Assembly: GCA_001512905.1 (NCBI GenBank) | Contig: LFTB01000066.1 | Span: 1-35,498, forward strand | DNA: 35,498 bases | Direction: 5' to 3' | From: Clostridia bacterium DTU084 | GTDB lineage: Bacteria; Bacillota; DTU084 | Shown here: piece after piece, positions 8,003-15,734 of the stretch | How positions within the stretch are numbered: the stretch's first letter is position 1 | Layout: each line of letters opens with the position of its first letter | Program-made: the position numbers and the translations under genes | Notes under the pieces: generated by a model | Seen by the model: the letters and a program-made list of their open reading frames with translations, nothing else | Databases searched by the model: none | Told to the model about the DNA's origin: nothing

Positions 8003-9636
8003 ATGACTTAGAGATCCTGCAGAACAGGCAGCCTCTTCCCATAGGTGAGATCGCGGCACAGCTGGGCTTAGGAGAAGAGGATCTGGAGTATTACGGCAAA
8101 TACAAGGCCAAAGTTCACCTGGACGTGTTGGCCAAACCTGCAAAGGGAAAATTAATCTACGTTACCGCCATCAACCCCACCCCTGCAGGAGAAGGGAAGA
8201 CCTGTACAGCCATCGGCCTTACCCAAGCTTTAGGGAAACTGGGAAAAAAAGCAACTTGTTCTTTGCGAGAACCTTCCTTGGGCCCCACCTTCGGCATGAA
8301 GGGTGGAGCCACAGGTGGAGGTTACGCCCAGCTGGTTCCCATGGAGGATATCAACCTCCACTTCACAGGGGACATGCACGCAGTGGCTGCAGCCCATAAC
8401 CTCCTTGCAGCACTGGTGGACAACCACCTCTTCAGAGGCAACAAGCTGGGCTTGGATCCCAGAACCATCACCTGGCGGCGGGTTCTGGACATGAACGACC
8501 GAAGCCTCAGGGAGATCATCACAGGCGTGGGCAGCATGGTCCGGGAAAGCGGCTTTGACATCACAGCTGCGTCAGAAGTGATGGCCATCTTGTGCCGTGC
8601 GCAGAGCTTGGAAGACCTCAAAGAGAGGCTGGGGAAGATCTTTATCGGCATGGCTAGTGGCGGCCCGGTCTGGGCTAAAGATTTAGGTGCTGCAGGTTCC
8701 ATGGCGGCGCTTTTGGTAGATGCCATTATGCCGAACCTCGTGCAGACTTTGGAAGGGCAGCCTGCTTTTGTCCACGGCGGTCCCTTTGCCAACATCGCCC
8801 ACGGCAACAGCAGCGTGCTCGCCACCAAGATAGGCTTGCGCCTTGCAGACTACGTAGTTACAGAAGGCGGCTTTGGCGCAGATTTGGGCGCTGAGAAATT
8901 CTTCGACATCATCTGCCGCGACGAGCTGAAGCCGCAAGTTGCGGTGGTTGTGGCTTCAGTCCGGGCTTTGAAGATGCACGGGGGACTCGAGAAAGCTGCC
9001 CTCGGAGAGCCGGACCTCGAAGCCTTAAGACGGGGAACTGCCAATCTGGACCGGCACCTTGAGAATTTGAAAAAGTTCGGTCTGCCCACAGTTGTGGCCA
9101 TCAACCGCTTCCCAACAGACAGCGAGCAGGAGCTGGACTGGCTCTTGAAGCACTGCCAGAGCCGAGGCGCAAGGGCTGCCATCTCCGAAGTTGTTTCAAG
9201 GGGCGGCGCAGGGGGAGTGGAGCTGGCTGAGGAAGTGCTGGCTGCCTGCGAAGAGCCGAACCATTTCCAGCCCCTCTATTCCTTGGATCTGCCCATTGAG
9301 GAGAAGCTGGAGATTCTGGCCCGGGAGATCTACAGGGCAGAGAAGGTGGAATACACTAAAGCCGCGAAAAAGCAGCTGGCCCGCTGGAAAGATTTGGGAG
9401 GAGACAAACTTCCTTTGTGTGTGGCCAAAACCCAGTATTCTTTCTCAGACAATCCCAAGCTCCTTGGAGCGCCAACTGGCTGGACCCTCACTGTCCGGGA
9501 GGTGCGGGCAGCTTTCGGTGCAGGCTTTATCATCCCTCTGACAGGCGAGATCATGACCATGCCTGGCCTTCCGAAACAGCCAGCTGCAGAGAACATAGAC
9601 ATCACACCAACTGGCCGAATCACAGGCCTGAAGTAG
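7999..9636 (+). CDS. fhs: Formate--tetrahydrofolate ligase
   Basis: A 545-residue cytoplasmic enzyme that joins formate to tetrahydrofolate with ATP, giving 10-formyl-THF; this is the entry of formate into the methyl branch of the Wood-Ljungdahl pathway. The phosphate-binding loop TPAGEGKT is at residues 61-68. Other family signatures are SLREPSLGPTFGMKGGATGG, the following MEDINLHFTGD and the C-terminal TGEIMTMPGLP. The length is close to the usual 555-560. The ATG overlaps the rng stop by four bases. The next two enzymes in the operon (folD and the pterin methyltransferase) act on later folate intermediates, so the order reflects a pathway. Confident call. Confidence 0.97.
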   Translation: MNDLEILQNRQPLPIGEIAAQLGLGEEDLEYYGKYKAKVHLDVLAKPAKGKLIYVTAINPTPAGEGKTCTAIGLTQALGKLGKKATCSLREPSLGPTFGMKGGATGGGYAQLVPMEDINLHFTGDMHAVAAAHNLLAALVDNHLFRGNKLGLDPRTITWRRVLDMNDRSLREIITGVGSMVRESGFDITAASEVMAILCRAQSLEDLKERLGKIFIGMASGGPVWAKDLGAAGSMAALLVDAIMPNLVQTLEGQPAFVHGGPFANIAHGNSSVLATKIGLRLADYVVTEGGFGADLGAEKFFDIICRDELKPQVAVVVASVRALKMHGGLEKAALGEPDLEALRRGTANLDRHLENLKKFGLPTVVAINRFPTDSEQELDWLLKHCQSRGARAAISEVVSRGGAGGVELAEEVLAACEEPNHFQPLYSLDLPIEEKLEILAREIYRAEKVEYTKAAKKQLARWKDLGGDKLPLCVAKTQYSFSDNPKLLGAPTGWTLTVREVRAAFGAGFIIPLTGEIMTMPGLPKQPAAENIDITPTGRITGLK

Positions 9637-9649
9637 GAGGGGGACAGGC

Positions 9650-10444
9650 ATGATAATTGTAGGAGAGTTAATCAACACCAGCCGCAAAGCTATGGCTGAT
9701 GCGGTAAACAGGCGGGATGAAGGTGAAATCTGCGCTGTAGCCCAGAGGCAGGCAGATTCCGGCGCCGCCTACATAGATGTGAATTGCGGCACTTTTTTGG
9801 AAGAAGAGGAGGAACTGCTTCCCTGGCTGGTCCGCATTATCCAAGAGCAGGTGGACCTGCCCCTTTGCCTTGACAGTCCTAATCCCAAGGCCCTTGCCAA
9901 GGCCTTGGAAGTGCACAGAGGCAAAGCCCTCATCAACTCCATCAGCGGCGAAGAAGAGCGCTTTGCACAAGTTTTGCCCTTGGTGAGAGAGTCAGGGGCT
10001 TCAGTAATTGCCCTCTGTATGGACGATGAGGGAATAGGCGAGGACGCTGCTTCCCGCCTCGAAGCAGGAAAAAAGCTGGGAGAGAGGCTCCTGAACGCAG
10101 GTATAGAATCTGAGCGGATTTTCTTCGATCCCCTTCTGCGGCCTGTGTCCACAGAAAGCGAAGCAGGACAGGTTGCCTTGGAAACCATCGCAAGGCTAAA
10201 ACTAGCTTTTCCTCAAAGCCACATCATCTGCGGCCTGAGCAATATCTCTTTTGGACTGCCCAAGCGCAGGCTCCTCAACCGCACATTCCTCTCCATGGCA
10301 GTGGCAAGGGGCCTGGACAGCGCCATTTTGGATCCCACAGATCCTGAGATCCGCCTCACCCTTTTGGCAGCAGAGGCGCTCTTGGGCAAGGACGAGTTCT
10401 GCCTGAACTATTTGAACAACATTAGGGAGCAGGAGGAAAACTAG
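9650..10444 (+). CDS. Methyltetrahydrofolate:corrinoid methyltransferase (pterin-binding, AcsE/MtgA-like)
   Basis: A 264-residue TIM-barrel protein of the pterin-binding family. It starts MIIVGELINTSRK, and the motifs AAYIDVNCGT, LCLDSPNPKAL, ALINSISGE, FFDPLLRPVS and GLSNISFGLP are those of methyl-THF methyltransferases. It has no cobalamin or homocysteine domain. Such enzymes move the methyl group of methyl-THF to a corrinoid protein: AcsE to the corrinoid iron-sulfur protein in acetogens, MtgA-type enzymes to a small corrinoid protein, and the central part of MetH to its own cobalamin domain. A small corrinoid protein follows two genes downstream and is the likely partner. GGAGGGGG precedes the ATG. 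I cannot tell an acetyl-CoA from a methionine or demethylation role by sequence alone. Confidence 0.88.
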   Translation: MIIVGELINTSRKAMADAVNRRDEGEICAVAQRQADSGAAYIDVNCGTFLEEEEELLPWLVRIIQEQVDLPLCLDSPNPKALAKALEVHRGKALINSISGEEERFAQVLPLVRESGASVIALCMDDEGIGEDAASRLEAGKKLGERLLNAGIESERIFFDPLLRPVSTESEAGQVALETIARLKLAFPQSHIICGLSNISFGLPKRRLLNRTFLSMAVARGLDSAILDPTDPEIRLTLLAAEALLGKDEFCLNYLNNIREQEEN

Positions 10445-11290
10445 ATGCAAATTTTGGACGGGAAAGCAACAGCCAAACAAATCCAAGGAGAGCTGTCAGC
10501 AGAGGTTCAAGCCTTGAAAGACAAGGGAATCCATCCCTCCCTGACAGTCATTCTGGTGGGCGACGATCCTGCAAGCCAGGTTTACGTGCGCAATAAAGAG
10601 CGCGCCTGTCAAAAGGTGGGAATAGAGTCCCGCACCATCCGCCTGCCGAAAGAAACCCAAGAGGCAGAACTTTTAAGCCTGATTGAAAAGTTGAACCGGG
10701 ACCCGGATGTACACGGGATTTTGGTTCAGCTTCCCCTGCCGGAAGGCATTTCCGAGGAGAAGGTAATCTGCACCATCTCGCCAGAGAAAGATGTGGACGG
10801 CTTCCATCCTGTCAGCATGGGCAGGCTCCTCCTCGGCCAGGATGGCTTCCGCTCCTGCACGCCCTACGGCATTATGGAGCTCCTCCGCCGCTATCAGCTA
10901 CCTATTGCGGGCCAGGAAGCTGTGGTTGTAGGGAGGAGCAATATTGTCGGCAAGCCCATGGCAGCCCTCCTTTTGGCAGAGAACGCAACTGTCACTGTCT
11001 GCCATTCCAGAACCCGGAACCTGGGAGAGGTAACCAGGCGCGCTGATCTTTTAGTTGTGGCAGTGGGCAAAGAAAACTTTGTGGGCAGGGAGATGGTAAA
11101 ACCTGGTGCTGTGGTCATAGACGTGGGAATAAACCGCACAGAAGCTGGCATCTGCGGTGATGTGAATTTCTCAGAGGTGAAAGAAGTAGCTTCTGCCATC
11201 ACCCCTGTGCCAGGCGGCGTCGGCCCCATGACCATCACCATGCTGTTGGCCAATACAATTCGTGCAGCGAGGAGGGCTTGCAGTGTCTGA
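10445..11290 (+). CDS. folD: Bifunctional methylene-THF dehydrogenase / methenyl-THF cyclohydrolase FolD
   Basis: A 281-residue enzyme that interconverts 10-formyl-THF, methenyl-THF and methylene-THF, linking Fhs to the methyl branch. The folate site has the Tyr/Lys pair Y47 and K51 in [15 protein letters not shown]. The Rossmann domain carries [17 protein letters not shown], and the C-terminal signature [18 protein letters not shown] is intact. The length is normal (about 280-290). The ATG follows the stop of the methyltransferase gene immediately, with GGAGG upstream, and the end overlaps the corrinoid-protein gene by eight bases. The cofactor (NAD or NADP) cannot be read with certainty. 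Confidence 0.97.
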   Translation: MQILDGKATAKQIQGELSAEVQALKDKGIHPSLTVILVGDDPASQVYVRNKERACQKVGIESRTIRLPKETQEAELLSLIEKLNRDPDVHGILVQLPLPEGISEEKVICTISPEKDVDGFHPVSMGRLLLGQDGFRSCTPYGIMELLRRYQLPIAGQEAVVVGRSNIVGKPMAALLLAENATVTVCHSRTRNLGEVTRRADLLVVAVGKENFVGREMVKPGAVVIDVGINRTEAGICGDVNFSEVKEVASAITPVPGGVGPMTITMLLANTIRAARRACSV

Positions 11291-11918
11291 TTTCAGTGCT
11301 ATAACCAAGGCGGTGATTGCAGGCAGGGCCAATGAAGTGAAAGAGTTCATCTCAGCTGCCCTGACCCAGGGAGCAGATCCTGGTCTGCTCATCAGCGAAG
11401 CTCTGATTCCCGGCATGAACACAGTCGGCGAGCGCTTTCGCAACAACCAGATGTATATTCCAGAGGTTCTGATTGCTGCCCGGGCAATGCAGAGCGGCCT
11501 AGCTGTGCTGAAGCCCCACCTGGTGGAACAAAATGTTCAGCCTGTTGGCAAAATCGTGCTTGGGACAGTAAAAGGAGACCTTCACGATATAGGCAAGAAC
11601 CTTGTGGGGATGATGTTCGAAGGGGCAGGTTTTGAGGTTATAGATTTAGGTGTGAATGTAGATGCGGAAAAGTTTGCTGCAGCAGTGGAGGAGCACGGGG
11701 CACAGCTCTTGGGCCTTTCCGCACTCCTTACAACCACCATGCCTCAAATGCAGAAAACCATCGCCGCATTGGAAGAAGCAGGCCTTCGCAAGAAGGTGTA
11801 CGTCTTAATCGGCGGTGCGCCTGTGACCCAGGAGTATGCTGAAAAAATCGGGGCAGACGGCTATGCGCCAGATGCAGCCTCAGCAGTTGTTAAAGCCAGG
11901 GAACTTTTGGGGATTTAG
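11283..11918 (+). CDS. Small corrinoid (B12-binding) methyl-carrier protein
   Basis: About 211 residues in the two-domain layout of MtbC/MtgC-type corrinoid proteins: a helical cap (about 5-85, with [12 protein letters not shown] and [12 protein letters not shown]) and a Rossmann-like cobalamin domain. The lower-ligand motif DLHDIGKN has its histidine near residue 101, and [13 protein letters not shown] and LIGGAPVT follow. It would carry a methyl group on cobalt between methyltransferases. The likely donor enzyme is the pterin methyltransferase two genes upstream. The frame is open from GTG 11262, but GTG 11283 has GAGGAGG at 11269-11275 with a 7-base spacer, so I use it. A homocysteine methyltransferase domain that lacks its own cobalamin domain lies at 33961 and is a candidate acceptor. 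A terminator follows at once. Confidence 0.9.
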   Translation: MSDFSAITKAVIAGRANEVKEFISAALTQGADPGLLISEALIPGMNTVGERFRNNQMYIPEVLIAARAMQSGLAVLKPHLVEQNVQPVGKIVLGTVKGDLHDIGKNLVGMMFEGAGFEVIDLGVNVDAEKFAAAVEEHGAQLLGLSALLTTTMPQMQKTIAALEEAGLRKKVYVLIGGAPVTQEYAEKIGADGYAPDAASAVVKARELLGI

Positions 11919-11936
11919 GGTGCAGCGCACCCTTTT
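11918..11936 (+). terminator. Short terminator after the C1 operon
   Basis: A 6-bp GC-rich stem (11918-11923 with 11927-11932), a 3-base loop and four T residues. It begins on the last base of the stop codon. The T run is short, so efficiency is uncertain. Confidence 0.6.
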
Positions 11937-11987
11937 ATTAACAAAATGCAGAAAATTCATGCTTTAAAGGCTGAGGCTGTGGTTTTT

Positions 11988-11996
11988 TGGTATAAT
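11988..11996 (+). promoter_or_regulatory. Extended -10 promoter of the MNT/HEPN pair
   Basis: TGG followed by TATAAT (11991-11996), 31 bases before the GTG start. No convincing -35 box is visible. Confidence 0.6.
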
Positions 11997-12026
11997 AATG
12001 TTAGCAGGCCAATCCTTTGGTGAGAG

Positions 12027-12356
12027 GTGAAAAAGACTTTGGATCTTGAGCCCATCCTAAAGAAGCTTGTGGATAAAATCGTTGCTGTGGCAAATCCTGA
12101 GCGGATCATTCTGTTCGGCTCTGCTGCCCGGGGAGAGAGGGGGCCTGATAGCGATTTGGATGTTTTGGTAGTAAAAGATGGAGATTATAAAAAGAATAGA
12201 AGAGCAGCAAAAGATATTTATAGGAATTTATTTGGGATCGGCCTTCCTGTGGACGTGATTGTGGTCACTCCTGCTGAAATAGAAGAATATAGGGATTGCC
12301 CGTATAGTATAATCTCACCTGCCCTGCGCGAGGGGAGGGAAATCTATCATGCTTGA
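12027..12356 (+). CDS. MNT-type nucleotidyltransferase (antitoxin of a HEPN/MNT module)
   Basis: A 109-residue minimal nucleotidyltransferase. The signature GSAARGERGPDSDLDVLV gives G31-S32 and the metal-binding D43 and D45, with the third acidic residue at D76 in LPVDVIVV. In HEPN/MNT toxin-antitoxin pairs such proteins neutralise the HEPN ribonuclease, in studied cases by adding AMP to it. All catalytic residues are present. It begins at GTG 12027 with GGTGAG just upstream, and its stop overlaps the HEPN start by eight bases. The partner is frameshifted, which may leave this gene without a target. A second, unrelated copy of such a pair lies at the right end of the window. Confidence 0.87.
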   Translation: MKKTLDLEPILKKLVDKIVAVANPERIILFGSAARGERGPDSDLDVLVVKDGDYKKNRRAAKDIYRNLFGIGLPVDVIVVTPAEIEEYRDCPYSIISPALREGREIYHA

Positions 12357-12740
12357 AAATGACGTACGAAATCCTTTCGAGTGGCTGAGAAGAGCGCGGA
12401 GCGATCTTGCAATTGCAAAAAGCCTGATTTGGACGATTTGTGTTTTCACGCTCAGCAGGCAGCTGAAAAAGCGCTCAAGGGTGTTCTTGTGGCGCATGGT
12501 GCAGTTTTTCCGAGGAGCCATTCTATTGGACTACTGTTTGAATTAATTTCTAAAATACAAATCAAGGTACCTCAGGAATTAATGGAGGAAGCTAGTGAAT
12601 TGACAATTTACGCAGTACAAGCTCGCTATCCAGGTGACCATGTAGTAGACTTTGATGAATATCGGGAGGCTGCAGCAACAGCTGAAAAAGTTGTCCGGTG
12701 GGCGGAGGAACATGTGAAGAGATTCTCAGACAACCAATGA
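12349..12740 (+). pseudogene. HEPN-domain protein, frameshifted (toxin partner of the MNT gene)
   Basis: Two frames make up one HEPN protein of about 130 residues. ATG 12349, with GAGGGGAGGGA upstream, gives NPFEWLRRARSDLAIAK. The rest (KPDLDDLCFHAQQAAEKAL and onward) lies in the -1 frame and runs to the stop at 12738-12740. The junction is the five-A run at 12417-12421; one extra A would restore a continuous frame. The C-terminal half keeps an R-x4-H motif (RYPGDH), the active-site pattern of HEPN ribonucleases. As written, the first frame stops at 12546. Possible explanations are loss of one A (inactivation), an assembly error in a homopolymer, or ribosomal slippage. I favour inactivation because the partner module at the other end is also frameshifted. 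Confidence 0.83.
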
Positions 12741-12779
12741 TTAAAATATCCCCTGTGGGGAATAGTTATACCATAGCAG

Positions 12780-12809
12780 GCTGCCTTAACCACAAAGGCG
12801 GCTTTTTTT
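12780..12809 (+). terminator. Rho-independent terminator after the HEPN gene
   Basis: An 8-bp stem with one G-T wobble (12780-12787 with 12795-12802), a 7-base loop and seven T residues. Confidence 0.88.
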
Positions 12810-12903
12810 AACGAAAACATAACATTTAGCTGGGAGGGTTTGGATCTTTTTGGTCGAATATATGAATGTAGACAACCCTCAGAAGGAGTGAACGAAAGCC
12901 GGC

Positions 12904-14568
12904 ATGTGGAAAGAAATAATCTTCGGCTTGCTGGGAGGGCTGGGCCTTTTTCTCTACGGCATGCAGCTGATGAGCGATGGACTCGAGAAAGCTGCAGGAG
13001 ACCGCATGCGAAAGATCCTCGGAGCGCTGACAAGCAGCACAGTTAAAGGTGTTTTGGTTGGTACGGTGGTCACAGCTGTCATTCAAAGCAGCAGCGCCAC
13101 CACAGTGATGCTGGTTTCCTTTGTCAATGCAGGCCTTATGACCCTCAAGCAAGCAGTTGGCGTGATCATGGGTGCCAATATCGGTACCACGATTACAGCG
13201 CAGCTTATCGCCTTTGATCTTGCTGCCTACGCCCTACCAGCCGTCGGACTTGGTTTTCTTTTGTTTTTCTTTGCCAAAAAGGAAGCTTGGAAAAATACAG
13301 GAGAAATCATTTTAGGCTTTGGAATTTTATTTTTGGGAATGACAGTCCTCACTGGAGCAGTCAAACCCCTGCGCACTTCACCAGTCTTTGTGCACTGGAT
13401 GACAAGTTTTGCAGCTCAACCATTGCTAGGCGTAGCAGTTGGTGCAGTTATAACCATGATCATTCAAAGCAGCAGCGCCAGCACAGGCATTCTTTTGGCA
13501 GTGGCATCCCAGGGTTTAATTAGTCTAGATGCAGCTTTATATGTATTATTTGGCTGCAACATAGGTACCTGTATCACTGCCATGCTCGCCAGCATCGGCA
13601 CCAACATAACAGCCAAGCGGACAGCCCTGGCCCATGTACTGTTCAATCTTTTTGGGGCTGTGATTTTTATGCTGCTCTTTCCCTGGTTTAAGCAGCTTGT
13701 CCTTTTCACCACCCACACTTTGATGCGGACAACGGAATTGACTAGAACCGTCGCAAATGCTCATACATTATTTAACGTTACAAACACCTTAATCTGGATC
13801 CCTTTGGCAGGTGCCTTGGTGGCTATGGCAACCAAAATTTTCCCAGGAAAAGAAGAGGAAGAAGCAGAAGGACCCAAGTATCTGGACCGCCGCATGCTGG
13901 GCACACCATCGGTAGCCTTGGATTTAGCCCTTAAGGAGATCGTCCGCACCTCGAGGATTGCAAGAGAGATGATCGAAAAAAGCCAGCTGGTTTTCCTTGA
14001 GGGAGAAGATTTGGGCAAGGAGATAGACAAGCTTGAAGATCAAGTGGACGAGCTGCAGCGTGAGATCACAATTTACCTTTCCATGATCCTCTCCCAAAAT
14101 GTTCTTGCAGAACACCACTCAACGCTTCTGGCAGGCCTCATGCACGTAATTGGGGATATCGAGCGGATCGGCGATCACGCAGAAAACATCTCCAAATACG
14201 GCCAGGAGCGGAAAGCAAAAGGGGTTGACTTTTCTGATGCAGCCAAAGCCGAGCTGGAAGACTATTTCCAGCGGATTCTCACCATTTTCGCCCAGTCTGT
14301 ACAGGCTTTAGCAGATACTGATCGGGAGCTGGCTGACGAAGTCTGGCGTGAAGAGGAAGAAATCGACGCACTGCAGGAGTCTCTCCGCCGCAATCACCTG
14401 GACAGGCTCTGCGAAGGCCACTGCGAGCCTTTAGCTGGGATCATTTTTGTGGAGGTAGTAAATAACCTGGAGAGAATCGCAGACCACGCCACAAACATCG
14501 CTGAGGTGGTGGTGGAGAAAAGCAGCGTCCTCAACAACCTCCTCTTGGAAGTGGCCGCAGAAAATTAA
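12904..14568 (+). CDS. Na+/phosphate cotransporter family protein with C-terminal PhoU-like domain
   Basis: A 554-residue membrane protein of the NptA/YjbB (PF02690) family. It has the two inverted repeats typical of the family, each with a QSSSA motif: QSSSATT at 61-67, followed by GANIGTTITA, and QSSSAST at 188-194, followed by GCNIGTCITA. Around eight to ten hydrophobic segments fill residues 5-320. From about 340 to 540 a helical region resembles PhoU, with two IGDHAENI/IADHATNI motifs. Such proteins move phosphate with sodium, often outward, and the PhoU part may sense or regulate phosphate. AAGGAG lies 15 bases from the ATG, rather far, so initiation may be weak, but no better start is in frame. 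It is a single-gene unit between two terminators. Confidence 0.93.
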   Translation: MWKEIIFGLLGGLGLFLYGMQLMSDGLEKAAGDRMRKILGALTSSTVKGVLVGTVVTAVIQSSSATTVMLVSFVNAGLMTLKQAVGVIMGANIGTTITAQLIAFDLAAYALPAVGLGFLLFFFAKKEAWKNTGEIILGFGILFLGMTVLTGAVKPLRTSPVFVHWMTSFAAQPLLGVAVGAVITMIIQSSSASTGILLAVASQGLISLDAALYVLFGCNIGTCITAMLASIGTNITAKRTALAHVLFNLFGAVIFMLLFPWFKQLVLFTTHTLMRTTELTRTVANAHTLFNVTNTLIWIPLAGALVAMATKIFPGKEEEEAEGPKYLDRRMLGTPSVALDLALKEIVRTSRIAREMIEKSQLVFLEGEDLGKEIDKLEDQVDELQREITIYLSMILSQNVLAEHHSTLLAGLMHVIGDIERIGDHAENISKYGQERKAKGVDFSDAAKAELEDYFQRILTIFAQSVQALADTDRELADEVWREEEEIDALQESLRRNHLDRLCEGHCEPLAGIIFVEVVNNLERIADHATNIAEVVVEKSSVLNNLLLEVAAEN

Positions 14569-14584
14569 AGCGAGATTGTCAAAG

Positions 14585-14611
14585 CCTTCCTGGCAGCAGG
14601 AAGGTTTTTTT
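14585..14611 (+). terminator. Rho-independent terminator after the Na/Pi transporter
   Basis: A perfect 8-bp stem (14585-14592 with 14597-14604), a 4-base loop and seven T residues (14605-14611). Confidence 0.93.
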
Positions 14612-14669
14612 GTATAAGGGGCAAGTAGTGAGGATAAACTACGGACAAAGCCTAATGGAGGTGAGAGTG

Positions 14670-15734
14670 GTGCCCGTTGGCGTAATTTTGCTTTTTGTAG
14701 CTAGTGTCCTGGTTTTCTTCGGCCTTGCCCAGCGTGTTTTAGACCATCTCCGCTTGTCCGATCTGGGTGCGGTGCTTTTTTTAATAGCCATGATCGCAGG
14801 CAGCTTCATCAATATTCCCATTCTCAGAGGAAGGGTGCTTTTCAGTCTCAACGTTGGAGGAGGGCTCCTGCCCATAGCTTTAGGAATTTATATCCTCATG
14901 AAAGCTGGCTCTGCCATGGAATGGGGCAGAGCTCTCGCAGGCACTCTGATCACAGGCGGAATCATCTGGGGCATAACCCACATTGTCTCTTTTGAGCCTG
15001 GCCATACTTTCCTGGACCCCATGCTGATCTTCGGCATTGTCGCTGGAATTGTGGGGTATGTAGCAGGCCGCAGCCGCCGCGGCTCTTTTGTGGCTGCAAC
15101 CTGGGGACTGCTGCTCACAGATTTGGGAAACCTCGGCTACCTGCTGGCCACAGGCAAAAGCGGGAGAGTGATCGTAGGCGGCGCAGGCGTCTTTGACAAC
15201 ATAGTCCTTGCAGGCCTTTTGGCTGTGATTATAGCAGAGCTTGTAGGGGAGACCAGGGAACACATGGCAGGGGGGCCTGAAACTGGTCCGGCGAGGCCCC
15301 GGGGACTGCACGATCCCGATATGGAAATGAGTTGGGAAGAGGACAGCAGGACGGAGTTTGCTGAGGAGCTATCTCCTGTCCCGCTTGAAAACAGAGAAGA
15401 ACTTTTCAAGACCCTGTTCGCAGATGGCCAGGAAGAGGATGCTTCCCAAATCGACGATCTCGAAGCTGAAGCAGATCCCTTGAAAAGCGCAGGTGAAGAA
15501 GGCTATCCCAGCCAAAAGGGTGAGCTGGAAGCAGTCCGGGACATCTACGGCGATTATGATCTGCAAGAGGAAGATGAAAAGAGCCTGGAGGCTTGTGAGA
15601 ACCTTGAAGAAGACCTATTAGAAGCTGTTGTCGAGCTTGCAGGAGAACGGGTGGAAGCCGCTGGGAGGTCCACTATTTCCCTGCCTGGGGGAGTGGAACT
15701 GGCCATCGAGGAGGAACAAGACCATGAAGCTTAG
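14670..15734 (+). CDS. DUF1614 membrane protein with long acidic tail
   Basis: About 354 residues. The first 200 or so hold around seven hydrophobic segments and match the DUF1614 pattern (FFGLAQRVLD, GAVLFLIAMIAGSFINIPI, SLNVGGGLLPIALGIYIL). From about residue 205 to the end the protein is soluble and strongly acidic, rich in Glu and Asp with few hydrophobic stretches; I do not know this tail in other family members. The frame opens at TTG 14610, but that codon lies inside the T run of the terminator. GTG 14670 has GGAGGTGA at 14657-14664 and gives the usual family start MPVGVILL. The function is unknown. Its stop overlaps spoIIP by 11 bases, which suggests co-expression and perhaps a sporulation link. 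Confidence 0.82.
   Translation: MPVGVILLFVASVLVFFGLAQRVLDHLRLSDLGAVLFLIAMIAGSFINIPILRGRVLFSLNVGGGLLPIALGIYILMKAGSAMEWGRALAGTLITGGIIWGITHIVSFEPGHTFLDPMLIFGIVAGIVGYVAGRSRRGSFVAATWGLLLTDLGNLGYLLATGKSGRVIVGGAGVFDNIVLAGLLAVIIAELVGETREHMAGGPETGPARPRGLHDPDMEMSWEEDSRTEFAEELSPVPLENREELFKTLFADGQEEDASQIDDLEAEADPLKSAGEEGYPSQKGELEAVRDIYGDYDLQEEDEKSLEACENLEEDLLEAVVELAGERVEAAGRSTISLPGGVELAIEEEQDHEA

Noticed and set aside
12412-12430. Programmed -1 frameshift in the HEPN gene at the A run
   Set aside because: Only five A residues and no classical X-XXY-YYZ heptamer in the right phase or downstream pseudoknot were evident; simple loss of one A explains it, and the other HEPN gene is also broken.
14610-14669. 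Longer N-terminus of the DUF1614 protein from TTG 14610
   Set aside because: The codon lies in the terminator T run and has no ribosome-binding site; GTG 14670 has a good one.
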